The position numbers were made by a program, and so were the translations under genes. The notes below the pieces were generated by a model. It was given only the letters and a program-made list of their open reading frames with translations. It was not told where the DNA came from and ran no database searches. A stretch of 64,000 nt of DNA from JAKPAM01 sp047601745. GTDB lineage: Bacteria; Pseudomonadota; Gammaproteobacteria; Burkholderiales; Burkholderiaceae_E. Shown here one piece after another: positions 43,525 to 50,845 of this stretch (the first letter of the stretch is position 1; every line of letters starts with the position of its first letter). The DNA is taken from the NCBI GenBank assembly GCA_047601745.1, contig JASGIS010000001.1:4774001-4838000 (forward strand), read 5' to 3'.

Positions 43525-44958
43525 TGCGTCCAGCGCCCGGCGTGCGGCCTGGCCGAGCGCGTCGGCGGCCTGCCGGATCCGCGCGTCGTCGTGGCCGGCG
43601 AAGCCCAGCACGAAGCCGTCCGGCCCCCGGCTGCGCAGACGCGTCTCGCTGAGCAGCCATACGTCGAGTCCCGCCTGTTCGCGGATCCGGCCGGCCAGCG
43701 AGGCCGGCGCCTGCTCCGGCAGACAGGCCAGCAGGTGCAGGCCCTGGGCCGGGACGACCAGCGTCAGCGCGGGTCCCGCCGCTCGCCGCAGCGCATCGGC
43801 CAGCAGGTCGCGAGCGTGGCGGTAGCGGGACCGCATCCGCCGATGGTGCGCGCGCAGCGAACCGTCGGCCAGCAGTTCGGCGACCGCGCGTTCGGGCAGG
43901 CCGGGCGGAAACCGGTCGTGCGCGGCGCGGGTCGCCGCGACGCGCTCGACGAGCGCCATCGGCAGCACGACGTAGGCGAGCCGCAGCGCCGCGAACAGCG
44001 TCTTCGAGAACGTGCCCAGGTAGAGCACGCGATCGCCGCTCATGCCCGCGAGCGCCGTCAGCGGCGGCCCTTCGTAGCGGAACTCGTTGTCGTAGTCGTC
44101 CTCGATGATCCACGCATCGTGGCGGCGCGCCCATTCGACCAGCGCGATCCGACGCTGCAGCGGCATCGTCACGCCGCTGGGAAACTGGTTCGACGGCGTC
44201 ACGTAGATCGCGCGGGCGCGACGCGCCGCGGCCGACGCGCGCTCGATGTCGAGCCCTTGCGCGTCGACCGGCATCGGCTCGAGCGAGAGCCCGGCCTGGC
44301 GCAGCGTGTGGTGAGCGACCGGATAGCCGGGATCCTCGACGCCGACGCGGTCGCCGGGACGCAGCAGCGCGGCCGCGATCAGGCGTAGCGCCGGCTGCGT
44401 GCCGGACGTGATGAGGATCTGGTCCGCGTGGCAGTGCAGCCCCCGGCTCGATGCGAGCTGGTTCGCCAGTTCTTCGCGCAACTCGCGGGTGCCGCGCGGA
44501 TCGCCGTAACCGAGCGTGTCGGCCGACCCGGCCAGCGTCTGGCGACGCAATGCGCTGCCGAGCCGGCGCATCAGCACCGGATCGATGAAAGTGCGCCCCA
44601 GCGCCAGCGGCCCGTTGCGCGGCAGCGAGATCCGGGGCGGACGTGAGGGCGAGGGATCCGGCGGCCGGGGCAGGCGCGCGGCGACATAGGTGCCGGCACC
44701 GGTGCGCCCCTCGACCAGGCCGTCGGCCTGCAGGCTCTCGTAGGCGACGACGACCGCGTTGCGCTGCACGCCCAGTTGCGCGGACAGCGAGCGGCTCGAC
44801 GGCAGACGGCTGCCGGCGGCCAGCCGGCCGCCGAGGATCGCCTCGCGCAGCGCCAGATCGACACGGCGCCCCTGATTGGCCGGATCCGCCGACAGCGTCA
44901 GCGGCAGATCGAACGCATCGCTCGGCCGTGACGGCGGCCGGCTCGAAGTGGTTGGCAT
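43516..44958 (-). CDS. MocR/PdxR-type transcriptional regulator (GntR helix plus aminotransferase-like domain)
   Basis: Regulator of 480 residues. The N-terminal GntR winged helix (about residues 20-85) shows LREAILGGRLAAGSRLPSSRSLSAQLGVQRNAVVVAYESL; the C-terminal fold-I aminotransferase domain has TSGTQPALRLIAAALLRPGD and the PLP lysine in LGTFSKTLFAALRLAYVV. PdxR-type proteins sense PLP and often control a divergent PNPOx-like or PLP synthesis gene; the divergent PNPOx-family gene at 45031 fits. The ATG 44958 lacks a clear ribosome site; ATG 44991 is an alternative. Confidence 0.9.
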   Translation of the reverse strand: MPTTSSRPPSRPSDAFDLPLTLSADPANQGRRVDLALREAILGGRLAAGSRLPSSRSLSAQLGVQRNAVVVAYESLQADGLVEGRTGAGTYVAARLPRPPDPSPSRPPRISLPRNGPLALGRTFIDPVLMRRLGSALRRQTLAGSADTLGYGDPRGTRELREELANQLASSRGLHCHADQILITSGTQPALRLIAAALLRPGDRVGVEDPGYPVAHHTLRQAGLSLEPMPVDAQGLDIERASAAARRARAIYVTPSNQFPSGVTMPLQRRIALVEWARRHDAWIIEDDYDNEFRYEGPPLTALAGMSGDRVLYLGTFSKTLFAALRLAYVVLPMALVERVAATRAAHDRFPPGLPERAVAELLADGSLRAHHRRMRSRYRHARDLLADALRRAAGPALTLVVPAQGLHLLACLPEQAPASLAGRIREQAGLDVWLLSETRLRSRGPDGFVLGFAGHDDARIRQAADALGQAARRALDALP

Positions 44959-45030
44959 GTTTACGTGGGAAGTGGACCTTTTCCCGACCATTGTCGATGC
45001 CTAATCTGTTCGCCGCAAAGGAGAAAGCGA

Positions 45031-45873
45031 ATGCCGATCGATATATCCGTTCCGCCCGACTCGGCGGACGCGCCGCCCAGCTACCCGGTCGACGCGACCA
45101 ATCGCGTCAAACGGCTGTATGAACGCGGCGCCTACGACCACGAAACGATCCACGCGATCCTGGACGCCGCGACGATGTGCCACGTCGCCTACGTCGTCGA
45201 CGGACAGCCGTACTGCACGCCGACGTTGTTCTGGCGCGAGGGCGACCACCTGTACTGGCACGGCAGCAGCGCCAGCCGCATGCTGCGCAACCAGTCCGAC
45301 GGCCAGCCGGTGTGCGTGACCGTCACGCACCTGGACAGCCTGGTGCTGGCGCGCTGCGGTTTCAATCACTCGGCCGACTACCGCTCGGTGATGGCTTTCG
45401 GCCAGGCGCGACTGCTGACCGACCCGGCCGAGAAGGAGCGCGCGCTGGTGATGATGGTCGACCGGCTGTTCCCTGGGCGCACCGCGCAGTTGCGCCCGAG
45501 CACGCGCCAGGAGATCAAGGCGACGTCCGTCGTCGTGATGCGGATCGACAAGGCGTCGGCGAAGGTGCGCGGCAAGGGCGTCGCCGACGACGATGACGAC
45601 TACGCGCTGCTGATCTATGCGGAGCGACTGCCGGTCAGCACGGTGATCGGCGAACCGCAGCCGTGCCCGCGCCTGATGCCGGGGGTCGAGCGGCCGGCGC
45701 GGCTGGCGCCTTACCGGGCCGGACGCCGGCTCGACGACGCGCTGGCCGAAGCGTATGCGCTGAGCTTCGGCTCGGCATCGACACCTGCATCGGCACCGGC
45801 ATCAGGATCAGGATCAGGATCAGGATCGGGATCGGCATCGGAGCTCAGCCCGCCTGCCGGAACGTCAGATTGA
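45031..45873 (+). CDS. Pyridoxamine 5'-phosphate oxidase-like flavin-binding protein
   Basis: Split-barrel flavoprotein of 280 residues (PNPOx/Nim-like group): HAILDAATMCHVAYVVDGQPYCTPTLFWREGDHLYWHGSSASRMLRN is the flavin-binding half, VTHLDSLVLARCGFNHSADYRSVMAFG the second. It is longer than classic PdxH and is not PdxH itself. The last 30 residues are Ala/Ser/Gly/Pro repeats from hexanucleotides. ATG 45031 follows AAAGGAGA. Its 3' end overlaps the convergent alkB gene by 29 bases. Likely regulated by the divergent MocR-type gene. Confidence 0.87.
   Translation: MPIDISVPPDSADAPPSYPVDATNRVKRLYERGAYDHETIHAILDAATMCHVAYVVDGQPYCTPTLFWREGDHLYWHGSSASRMLRNQSDGQPVCVTVTHLDSLVLARCGFNHSADYRSVMAFGQARLLTDPAEKERALVMMVDRLFPGRTAQLRPSTRQEIKATSVVVMRIDKASAKVRGKGVADDDDDYALLIYAERLPVSTVIGEPQPCPRLMPGVERPARLAPYRAGRRLDDALAEAYALSFGSASTPASAPASGSGSGSGSGSASELSPPAGTSD
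45788..45841. repeat. Nine hexanucleotide repeats at the 3' end of the PNPOx-like gene
   Basis: Head-to-tail CATCGG, CACCGG, CATCAG, three GATCAG, two GATCGG and CATCGG. They encode a Ser/Gly/Ala tail just before the stop region shared with convergent alkB. Confidence 0.85.
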
Positions 45874-46492
45874 TCCGGCGGCGCCCGGTCAACGGATGCT
45901 CGGCGTCGCGCACCGGCAGGATGCCGTGGAAACGCAGCCGGTCCTCGCCGCCCCAGACGACCACGTCGCCATGGGCGAGCATCACGCGCTGCGTCGGGTC
46001 GGTACGGCGCAGCCCGCCGAACAGGAAGGTCGCGCCGACGCCGAGCGAGACCGAGACGATCGGCGCCGTCAGGTCGCGCTCGTCGCGATCCTGGTGCAGC
46101 GACATCTTCGCGCCGGGCTCGTAGACGTTGATCAGGCAGCTATCCGGCGCGAACGCCGGGAAGCCGGCAGCCGCCGCGGCCTGCCGCGCCAGATCGCGCA
46201 GCGCGGCCGGCATCGCCGGCCACGGCTGCCGCGTCAGCGGATCGATCGACGCATAGCGGTAGCCGCGCGCGTCGGTGACCCAGCCCACGTCGCCGCAACT
46301 GCTGCTGGCGACCGACATCGGCCGCCCGCCGGGCGTGATCATGCTGCGCGACGGCGCGCGCGCGAGGACGCGCTCGACGTCGGCCAGCAGCGCCGGCGCT
46401 TCGTCCGTCGCGAACCCGCGCAATACGGTCGATCGCGCCCCGATCGATTGCGGCGGCAACGAAGGAAGTTCGTCGAACAGATCGAAGCTCAT
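45845..46492 (-). CDS. alkB: Alpha-ketoglutarate-dependent DNA repair dioxygenase AlkB
   Basis: Oxidative demethylase for 1-methyladenine and 3-methylcytosine in DNA; 215 residues. Iron ligands HxD lie in SLHQDRDERDL and the distal His in RLRFHGILPV; the 2-oxoglutarate Arg motif is RRRINLTFR at the C-terminus. WPAMPAALRDLA and FAPDSCLINVYEPGAKM are standard. Its ATG overlaps the stop of the upstream alkyltransferase gene (TGATG). Third gene of the alkylation-repair run. Confidence 0.94.
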   Translation of the reverse strand: MSFDLFDELPSLPPQSIGARSTVLRGFATDEAPALLADVERVLARAPSRSMITPGGRPMSVASSSCGDVGWVTDARGYRYASIDPLTRQPWPAMPAALRDLARQAAAAAGFPAFAPDSCLINVYEPGAKMSLHQDRDERDLTAPIVSVSLGVGATFLFGGLRRTDPTQRVMLAHGDVVVWGGEDRLRFHGILPVRDAEHPLTGRRRINLTFRQAG

Positions 46493-47250
46493 CAGCGCGA
46501 CCCGGGCAGAGGGGCGCCCCGCGCGCCGCGCTCGCTTCCGAGCAGTTCCCGTTTGCGTTCGGGCCCCCATCGGTAACCGCAGATCGAGCCGTCGCGGCGT
46601 ATCACGCGGTGGCAGGGCACGAGCACCGCGAAGCGATTGGCCGCCACCGCGCCGCCGACCGCGCGCACGGCATCGGGCCGGCCGACGCGGGCCGCCAATT
46701 CGGTATAGCTGAGCGTCTGCCCGGCCGGAATCGCGCACAACGCCGACCAGACGCGCTGGCGCAACAGCGAGCCGGTCGCGCGCAACACGAGCGGCGCGGG
46801 CCCGGCGCGGTCGACGGCGGCTCGCCCGCCGCGGGCAGGATCGCGGCGGGACCGGCGGCCGCCACCGGCGTCCCGCGCAGCGCCGATGCTCGCGGTGCCT
46901 TTGGTGTCATCGAGGGCGCCCATGTCGCGAGCGTCGTCCTCCGCGGCGACGACTTCGACGACGCCTTCTCCGCGCTGCGTCGCGGCCACGAGCGCGACGA
47001 CGCGGATCAGGCTGCCATGCAGCGCGCCGTCTTCGTCGGGCACCAGCCGCGTGCGGGGAAACGCGTCGTGCAACTGCGCGATCGCCTGTTCGGACGTGTC
47101 GCCGAGAAAGATCGCATACAACGCGTCGCGGTCGCCGGCGACCGCGGCGATGCCCAGGTCGCAGGGTGCGCACGCATACAGCAGCCGATCCGGTTCGCGG
47201 CTCCGTGGATCGACTTCGAGCCGGCAGACGGGCAGGGCAGGGGCGGACAT
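46492..47250 (-). CDS. ogt: Methylated-DNA-[protein]-cysteine S-methyltransferase (Ogt-like)
   Basis: Direct reversal of O6-alkylguanine. The C-terminal catalytic core has RVWSALCAIPAGQTLSYTELA and the acceptor Cys in LVPCHRVIRRDGSICGYRWG, which is complete. The N-terminal half (DRLLYACAPCDLGIAAVAGDRDALYAIFLGD) resembles the domain between AraC and catalytic parts of Ada. An approximately 50-residue low-complexity insert (about residues 108-157) separates the two, giving 252 residues. ATG 47250 has a perfect AAGGAGGT 6 nt upstream. It follows the ada-like gene by 67 bp and couples to alkB. Confidence 0.9.
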   Translation of the reverse strand: MSAPALPVCRLEVDPRSREPDRLLYACAPCDLGIAAVAGDRDALYAIFLGDTSEQAIAQLHDAFPRTRLVPDEDGALHGSLIRVVALVAATQRGEGVVEVVAAEDDARDMGALDDTKGTASIGAARDAGGGRRSRRDPARGGRAAVDRAGPAPLVLRATGSLLRQRVWSALCAIPAGQTLSYTELAARVGRPDAVRAVGGAVAANRFAVLVPCHRVIRRDGSICGYRWGPERKRELLGSERGARGAPLPGSR

Positions 47251-47317
47251 CGGATACCTCCTTGGCGGGATCGGTCGGGCTCGACGGCGAGCCGGGGTCG
47301 GCGGGGCCTCGCGCGGG

Positions 47318-48448
47318 TCAGTCTCGTTCGCGCGACAGCAGCGCGCGCTTGCGCTCGACCCCCCAGCGATAGCCGGACAGTCCGCCATCGGTACGGATCA
47401 CGCGGTGGCACGGAATCGCCACCGCGAGCGGGTTGGCGGCGCAGGCCTGCGCGACCGCACGCACCGCCCGAGGTTCGCCGATCCGCTGCGCCAGTTGCGC
47501 GTAGGTGATCGTCTGCCCGGGCGGAATCTCGCGCAGCGCCTGCCACACGCGCTGCTGGAACGCGGTACCGCGCACGTCCAGCGGCAGCGTGGTGCCCAGC
47601 GACGGCGCCTCGACGAGGCCGACGATCTCGGCGACCCAGCGCTCGAACCCCGCGTCGGCGCCGATCAGCGCCGCGTTCGAAAACCGGCGCTGCAGGTCGT
47701 CGATCAGCGCCTGCGGATCGTCGCCGAGCATGATCGCGCAGACGCCGGCCGGACTGCACGCGACCAGGATGCTGCCGAGCGAGCACAGGCCGACCGCGAA
47801 GCGGATCGGCGTCGACTGCCCGCCCTCGCGCCAGGTGCGCGCGGGCATCCCCAGCAATCGATGCGACTGCTCGTAGAAGCGGCTGTTCGAATTGAAACCG
47901 GCGCCGTAGACGGCGTCGGTGATCGTCGGCGCCTCGCCGAGCTCCTCGCGCAGGCGGCGCGCGCGATGCGCATCGGCATAGGCCTTGGGCGTCAGCCCCG
48001 TCTGCGCCTTGAACAGCCGGTGCAGGTGGAACGGGCTGATCCCGGCCCGGATCGCCAGTTCGTCGAGGCGCGGCGGCGTTCCGGCGGCCTCGATCGCCCG
48101 GCAGGCGTCGACGACCAGTTCGCGATGCAGCCGCGCCAGTTGCTCGCGATCGGCACCGGCGCGCAGGCTGGGGCGGAATCCGGCCGCCCGCGCCGCCTCG
48201 GCCGACGCGAAGTAGACGACGTTGCGGCGATTCGGCCGGCGGGCTGCGCCGCTGGGCGCCGCGTAGACGCGGGTCGTGCGCACGCCGTACACGAAATGCG
48301 CATCGGCCCGGGGGTCGCGATCGACGATCGCCTGCCAGCGCGCGTCGTCGCTCGCATAACGGGCGAGGTCGGAGACGGTGCGAACGCCGGCCGCGCCGTC
48401 GGACGGGCGGGCCGGTGATGAAGGGTCGGCGGGGTGGCGGGACATCAT
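47318..48448 (-). CDS. ada: Ada-like regulator/alkyltransferase lacking all N-terminal zinc cysteines
   Basis: Three-domain Ada architecture in 376 residues. The N-terminal domain aligns well (HFVYGVRTTRVYAAPSG ... NVVYFASAEAARAAGFRPSLRA), but the four zinc cysteines of E. coli Ada (C38, C42, C69, C72) correspond to Ala63, Gly67, Ser94 and Ala97. C38 is the methylphosphotriester acceptor that switches Ada on. The AraC domain (about 105-205; GISPFHLHRLFKAQTGLTPKAYADAHR) and the O6-methylguanine acceptor Cys347 in AIPCHRVIRTDGG are intact. It heads ada-ogt-alkB. It is expected to repair O6-alkylguanine but cannot be activated in the classical way. Confidence 0.92.
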   Translation of the reverse strand: MMSRHPADPSSPARPSDGAAGVRTVSDLARYASDDARWQAIVDRDPRADAHFVYGVRTTRVYAAPSGAARRPNRRNVVYFASAEAARAAGFRPSLRAGADREQLARLHRELVVDACRAIEAAGTPPRLDELAIRAGISPFHLHRLFKAQTGLTPKAYADAHRARRLREELGEAPTITDAVYGAGFNSNSRFYEQSHRLLGMPARTWREGGQSTPIRFAVGLCSLGSILVACSPAGVCAIMLGDDPQALIDDLQRRFSNAALIGADAGFERWVAEIVGLVEAPSLGTTLPLDVRGTAFQQRVWQALREIPPGQTITYAQLAQRIGEPRAVRAVAQACAANPLAVAIPCHRVIRTDGGLSGYRWGVERKRALLSRERD

Positions 48449-48543
48449 GGCGGGATCCGGGTGAAAGACGATGGCGATGGCAATGGCGATCGGCGTCGAT
48501 GCAATGTAGCGCCGCCCGCGCTCACCGGCATCCTCGTTCTTGC

Positions 48544-48612
48544 GATCGAATCGAACCCGGCCGCGCCGCAGATCGCGAGATCGAATCGAACCCAGCCGCC
48601 GCGGATCGCGAA
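48544..48612. repeat. Two direct repeats of about 35 bp upstream of ada
   Basis: The 15 bases GATCGAATCGAACCC recur at 48544 and 48579, each followed by a similar GC-rich block ending GATCGCGAA or GATCGCGAG. They lie about 100-165 bp upstream of the ada-like start, so they may hold regulator sites, or be only a duplication. Confidence 0.6.
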
Positions 48613-48695
48613 CGACGGCGCGCGAACCCGGGCCGCCGCGGGAGCCTCCCGGCCGAGAGGCTGAGCTCGGGAGCGAAGCGGGGATCCCGAACCGA

Positions 48696-49160
48696 TCAGC
48701 GACCGTCGCCGGCCCCCCGCACCGGCAGCGCGACCGGCCTGCCGCCGCCCGGCATTCCTGCCTCGCCGGGAAGCAGCTCGTCCAGCGTTCTGGCGTCGAG
48801 TTCGGCCAGGAATCGTTCGGTCGCCCGCTGCAGGACCTGGGTCAGGCGGCAGCGGCCGGTCAGCACGCACCGGCTCTCGGGCCCCAGGCATTCGACGACG
48901 GCCAGATCCGATTCCATATGCCGCACGACCTCGCCCAGCACGATCTGCGAGGCCGGGCGGGCGAGGCGGATACCGCCTCCGCGACCGCGGACCGTATGCA
49001 GGAAGCCGCCGAGCCCGAGCTGATGGGCGACCTTCGTCAGGTGCGCCTGCGAAATCCGGTGCGCGGCGGCGACCTCGGCGATCGTCGCCAGCCGGTCGGG
49101 CGCGGTGCCGACGAACATCAGCAGCCGCAGCGCATAGTCGGTCATCATCGTCAGGCGCAT
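48696..49160 (-). CDS. Rrf2-family regulator, NsrR-like
   Basis: Iron-sulfur transcription factor of 154 residues. The Rrf2 winged helix is MRLTMMTDYALRLLMFVG ... ISQAHLTKVAHQLGLGGFLHTVRGRGGGIRLA. Three cysteines, Cys91, Cys98 and Cys104, have the spacing of NsrR cluster ligands, with Glu90 before the first. NsrR represses nitric-oxide detoxification genes and is released by NO. A matching palindrome precedes the haemoglobin gene 91 bp upstream on the same strand, which argues for NsrR rather than IscR or RirA. Confidence 0.87.
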   Translation of the reverse strand: MRLTMMTDYALRLLMFVGTAPDRLATIAEVAAAHRISQAHLTKVAHQLGLGGFLHTVRGRGGGIRLARPASQIVLGEVVRHMESDLAVVECLGPESRCVLTGRCRLTQVLQRATERFLAELDARTLDELLPGEAGMPGGGRPVALPVRGAGDGR

Positions 49161-49251
49161 GCCGCGGCTCCGTTTGCGCGGCCATCGGCTCGCGGTCCGC
49201 TGCGGGAAGACGCCGGGCGATCGCGGCCGGCCGCCGGCACGCGCGCCGTCA

Positions 49252-49665
49252 TCACGACGCGGCCGGCGTCGGCAGATCGGCCGGCATCCGATCGGGCGCG
49301 TTGACCGCCTGGTAGCCGAGCCACAGACTGCGCGCGATGCGCTGCGCGGCCGCCGTCGCCTGCCGTGCCATCTCGCGGTTGGCCTGTTCGTCGGCCGTCT
49401 GCCGGAACAGCGCGAGCCAATGCGCGAACAGGTCCACCGACAGGCCGGGCAGGCGTGCATGCTTGGGCATCGGCGCGCCCGAGAAGCGGGCGGTACCGCG
49501 CAGCACCGTCGACCAGAAATCGCACAGCTTGCTCAGGTGCGCATCCCAATCGTCGACGTGCCGGTCGAAGATCGGGCCCAGGCTCGGATCGGCCCGCACC
49601 CGGGCGTAGAACGCATGGACCAGCGTCCGGATCTCGTCTTCGGTGCAAAGGCCGGGAGAGGGCAT
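49252..49665 (-). CDS. Group III truncated haemoglobin
   Basis: Small haem protein of 137 residues. HAFYARVRADPSLGPIFDRHV and CDFWSTVLRGTARFSGAPMPKHARLP are the group III (trHb3) hallmarks, with the proximal His in the MPKHARLPGLSVDLFAHWLALF region. Group III globins are linked to NO or reactive-nitrogen handling. ATG 49665 starts just inside an NsrR-type palindrome region; an upstream in-frame ATG (49695) would lie within the operator. Followed by the NsrR-like gene on the same strand. Confidence 0.9.
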   Translation of the reverse strand: MPSPGLCTEDEIRTLVHAFYARVRADPSLGPIFDRHVDDWDAHLSKLCDFWSTVLRGTARFSGAPMPKHARLPGLSVDLFAHWLALFRQTADEQANREMARQATAAAQRIARSLWLGYQAVNAPDRMPADLPTPAAS

Positions 49666-49680
49666 GGCGACAGGGCTTCG

Positions 49681-49715
49681 CGATAAAAGATGCAAGAAAT
49701 ATACATCTTTTATCG
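49681..49715 (-). promoter_or_regulatory. NsrR-type operator at the truncated haemoglobin promoter
   Basis: CGATAAAAGATG (49681-49692) and CATCTTTTATCG (49704-49715) are perfect 12-bp inverted arms around an 11-bp AT-rich centre. Their inner part AAGATG-N11-CATCTT has the NsrR consensus form. The minus-strand centre contains TATATT, a possible -10. It is 16 bp before the haemoglobin start. Confidence 0.88.
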
Positions 49716-49829
49716 GTGAAGCGCCCCGACGCCGATCGGATCCCGATCGCGGCGGTCGACGAAGGACGGTAACGAGCGGAGAGCGCTCGGCCGGGCAGGC
49801 CTGCGGACGCAGGCCGCCGGCGGCGTCGA

Positions 49830-50096
49830 TCAGCGGCGGCGCGCGCCGTGACCGCCGGGCGTCATCGGGGGGCGGCCCTCGATGTGGCGGAACTTGATCC
49901 GTCCCTTGGACAGATCGTAGGGTGACAGTTCGAGCGAAACGCGATCGCCGGCCAGGATGCGGATCCGGTGCTTGCGCATCTTGCCCGCCGTGTAGGCGAC
50001 GAGGTTGTGGCCGTTGTCCAGCGTGACGCGGAACCGCGCGTCGGGCAGTACCTCGTCGACGACGCCATGCATTTCGATCAGTTCTTCCTTAGCCAT
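49830..50096 (-). CDS. infA: Translation initiation factor IF-1 (long form)
   Basis: OB-fold ribosomal A-site factor. MAKEELIEMHGVVDEVLPDARFRVTLDNGH and GKMRKHRIRILAGDRVSLELSPYDLSKGRI are nearly canonical. At 88 residues it carries a 15-residue C-terminal tail (RPPMTPGGHGARRR) beyond the usual 72, as in the second IF-1 type of this order. Ribosome site AAAGG precedes ATG 50096. It stands alone rather than in a ribosomal protein operon. Confidence 0.96.
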   Translation of the reverse strand: MAKEELIEMHGVVDEVLPDARFRVTLDNGHNLVAYTAGKMRKHRIRILAGDRVSLELSPYDLSKGRIKFRHIEGRPPMTPGGHGARRR

Positions 50097-50408
50097 TGAG
50101 ACCTTTCCAATGAGACTTCGCGGGCGGACGCCGAACGTCGCCCGTCTGCCGGTGCCGCGACACGGTGACAGCGAAGGGGATAGACAGGGATCGGCAGTGC
50201 CGCCGCAGGCGGACGTCCCGGCGGGAACCGGAGCGGGAAACTCGGGCTTGCGCTGTCGAACACCACGCCTTGCAGCCAAGCTCGTCGGCGGATGTTTCAC
50301 GGTGGCGGCAACGCGAGTCGCCCGCGTCGCGATCGACGGCACGGCGGGCGTGTCGTGATGAGCGCAGCGCTTCGACAGGGTGAAGCGTCGTCCGTGAGTC
50401 AGACCGCG
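50097..50408 (-). other. Long leader region of infA, no gene seen
   Basis: A 362-bp gap to queD. On both strands only short frames with non-protein-like composition occur. If the promoter at 50409-50438 is right, infA has a leader of about 300 nt. No recognised cold-shock box or riboswitch was found. Confidence 0.4.
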
Positions 50409-50438
50409 ATCATACCATCCGGCCTTTCTTTGCACCAA
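50409..50438 (-). promoter_or_regulatory. Candidate promoter for infA
   Basis: Minus strand: TTGGTG (50433-50438), an 18-bp spacer and TATGAT (50409-50414). It is the best sigma70-like pair in the gap. Confidence 0.5.
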
Positions 50439-50458
50439 CGCGGACGAACAAATGCGCG

Positions 50459-50845
50459 TCAGGCCCCATCCCGGCGCAGCGTGCAGCCGTCGCCGATCCC
50501 CTCGCGTCGCACGGTCACCGCCGACAGCCGCCCGACCTCGGGATCGAGCGCCGCCCAGATGAACGCGCACAGATTCTCCAGCGTCGGCGGCCCCAGCCCA
50601 TCGACCTCGTCGAGCAGCCGATGGTCGAGCCGGTCGCGCAGGCGCGCGATCGCCGCGCGCACGAATCCCAGGTCGACGACCATCCCGCTGGCCGGATCCT
50701 TCGGCCCGGACACGTAGACGTCGACGTGATACGTATGGCCGTGGATCCGGCGGCTGGCATCGGCCTCGATCCGCCGCTGCAGCGTGTGCGCCGCGTCGAA
50801 GAAAAAGCTCTGGCGCAGTTCGTAGTGTCGCGGGACCGTCGTCAT
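50459..50845 (-). CDS. queD: 6-carboxy-tetrahydropterin synthase family protein
   Basis: Second enzyme of 7-deazaguanine (queuosine) synthesis; 128 residues of the PTPS fold. Zinc histidines are in FDAAHTL and RIHGHTYHVDV; the catalytic DH and LENLC segments follow (LDHRLLDE, PTLENLC). The nucleophile that is normally Cys in CGRLHGH is Ser31 here (SRRIHGH). Either another residue acts or this is a divergent variant. ATG 50845 overlaps the queE stop by four bases, so the two are translationally coupled. Confidence 0.9.
   Translation of the reverse strand: MTTVPRHYELRQSFFFDAAHTLQRRIEADASRRIHGHTYHVDVYVSGPKDPASGMVVDLGFVRAAIARLRDRLDHRLLDEVDGLGPPTLENLCAFIWAALDPEVGRLSAVTVRREGIGDGCTLRRDGA

Noticed and set aside
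43241..44134. Minus-strand frame containing VTEAN pentapeptides
   Set aside because: A frame-shifted reading of the MocR gene plus the repeat array; the MocR frame is the real one.
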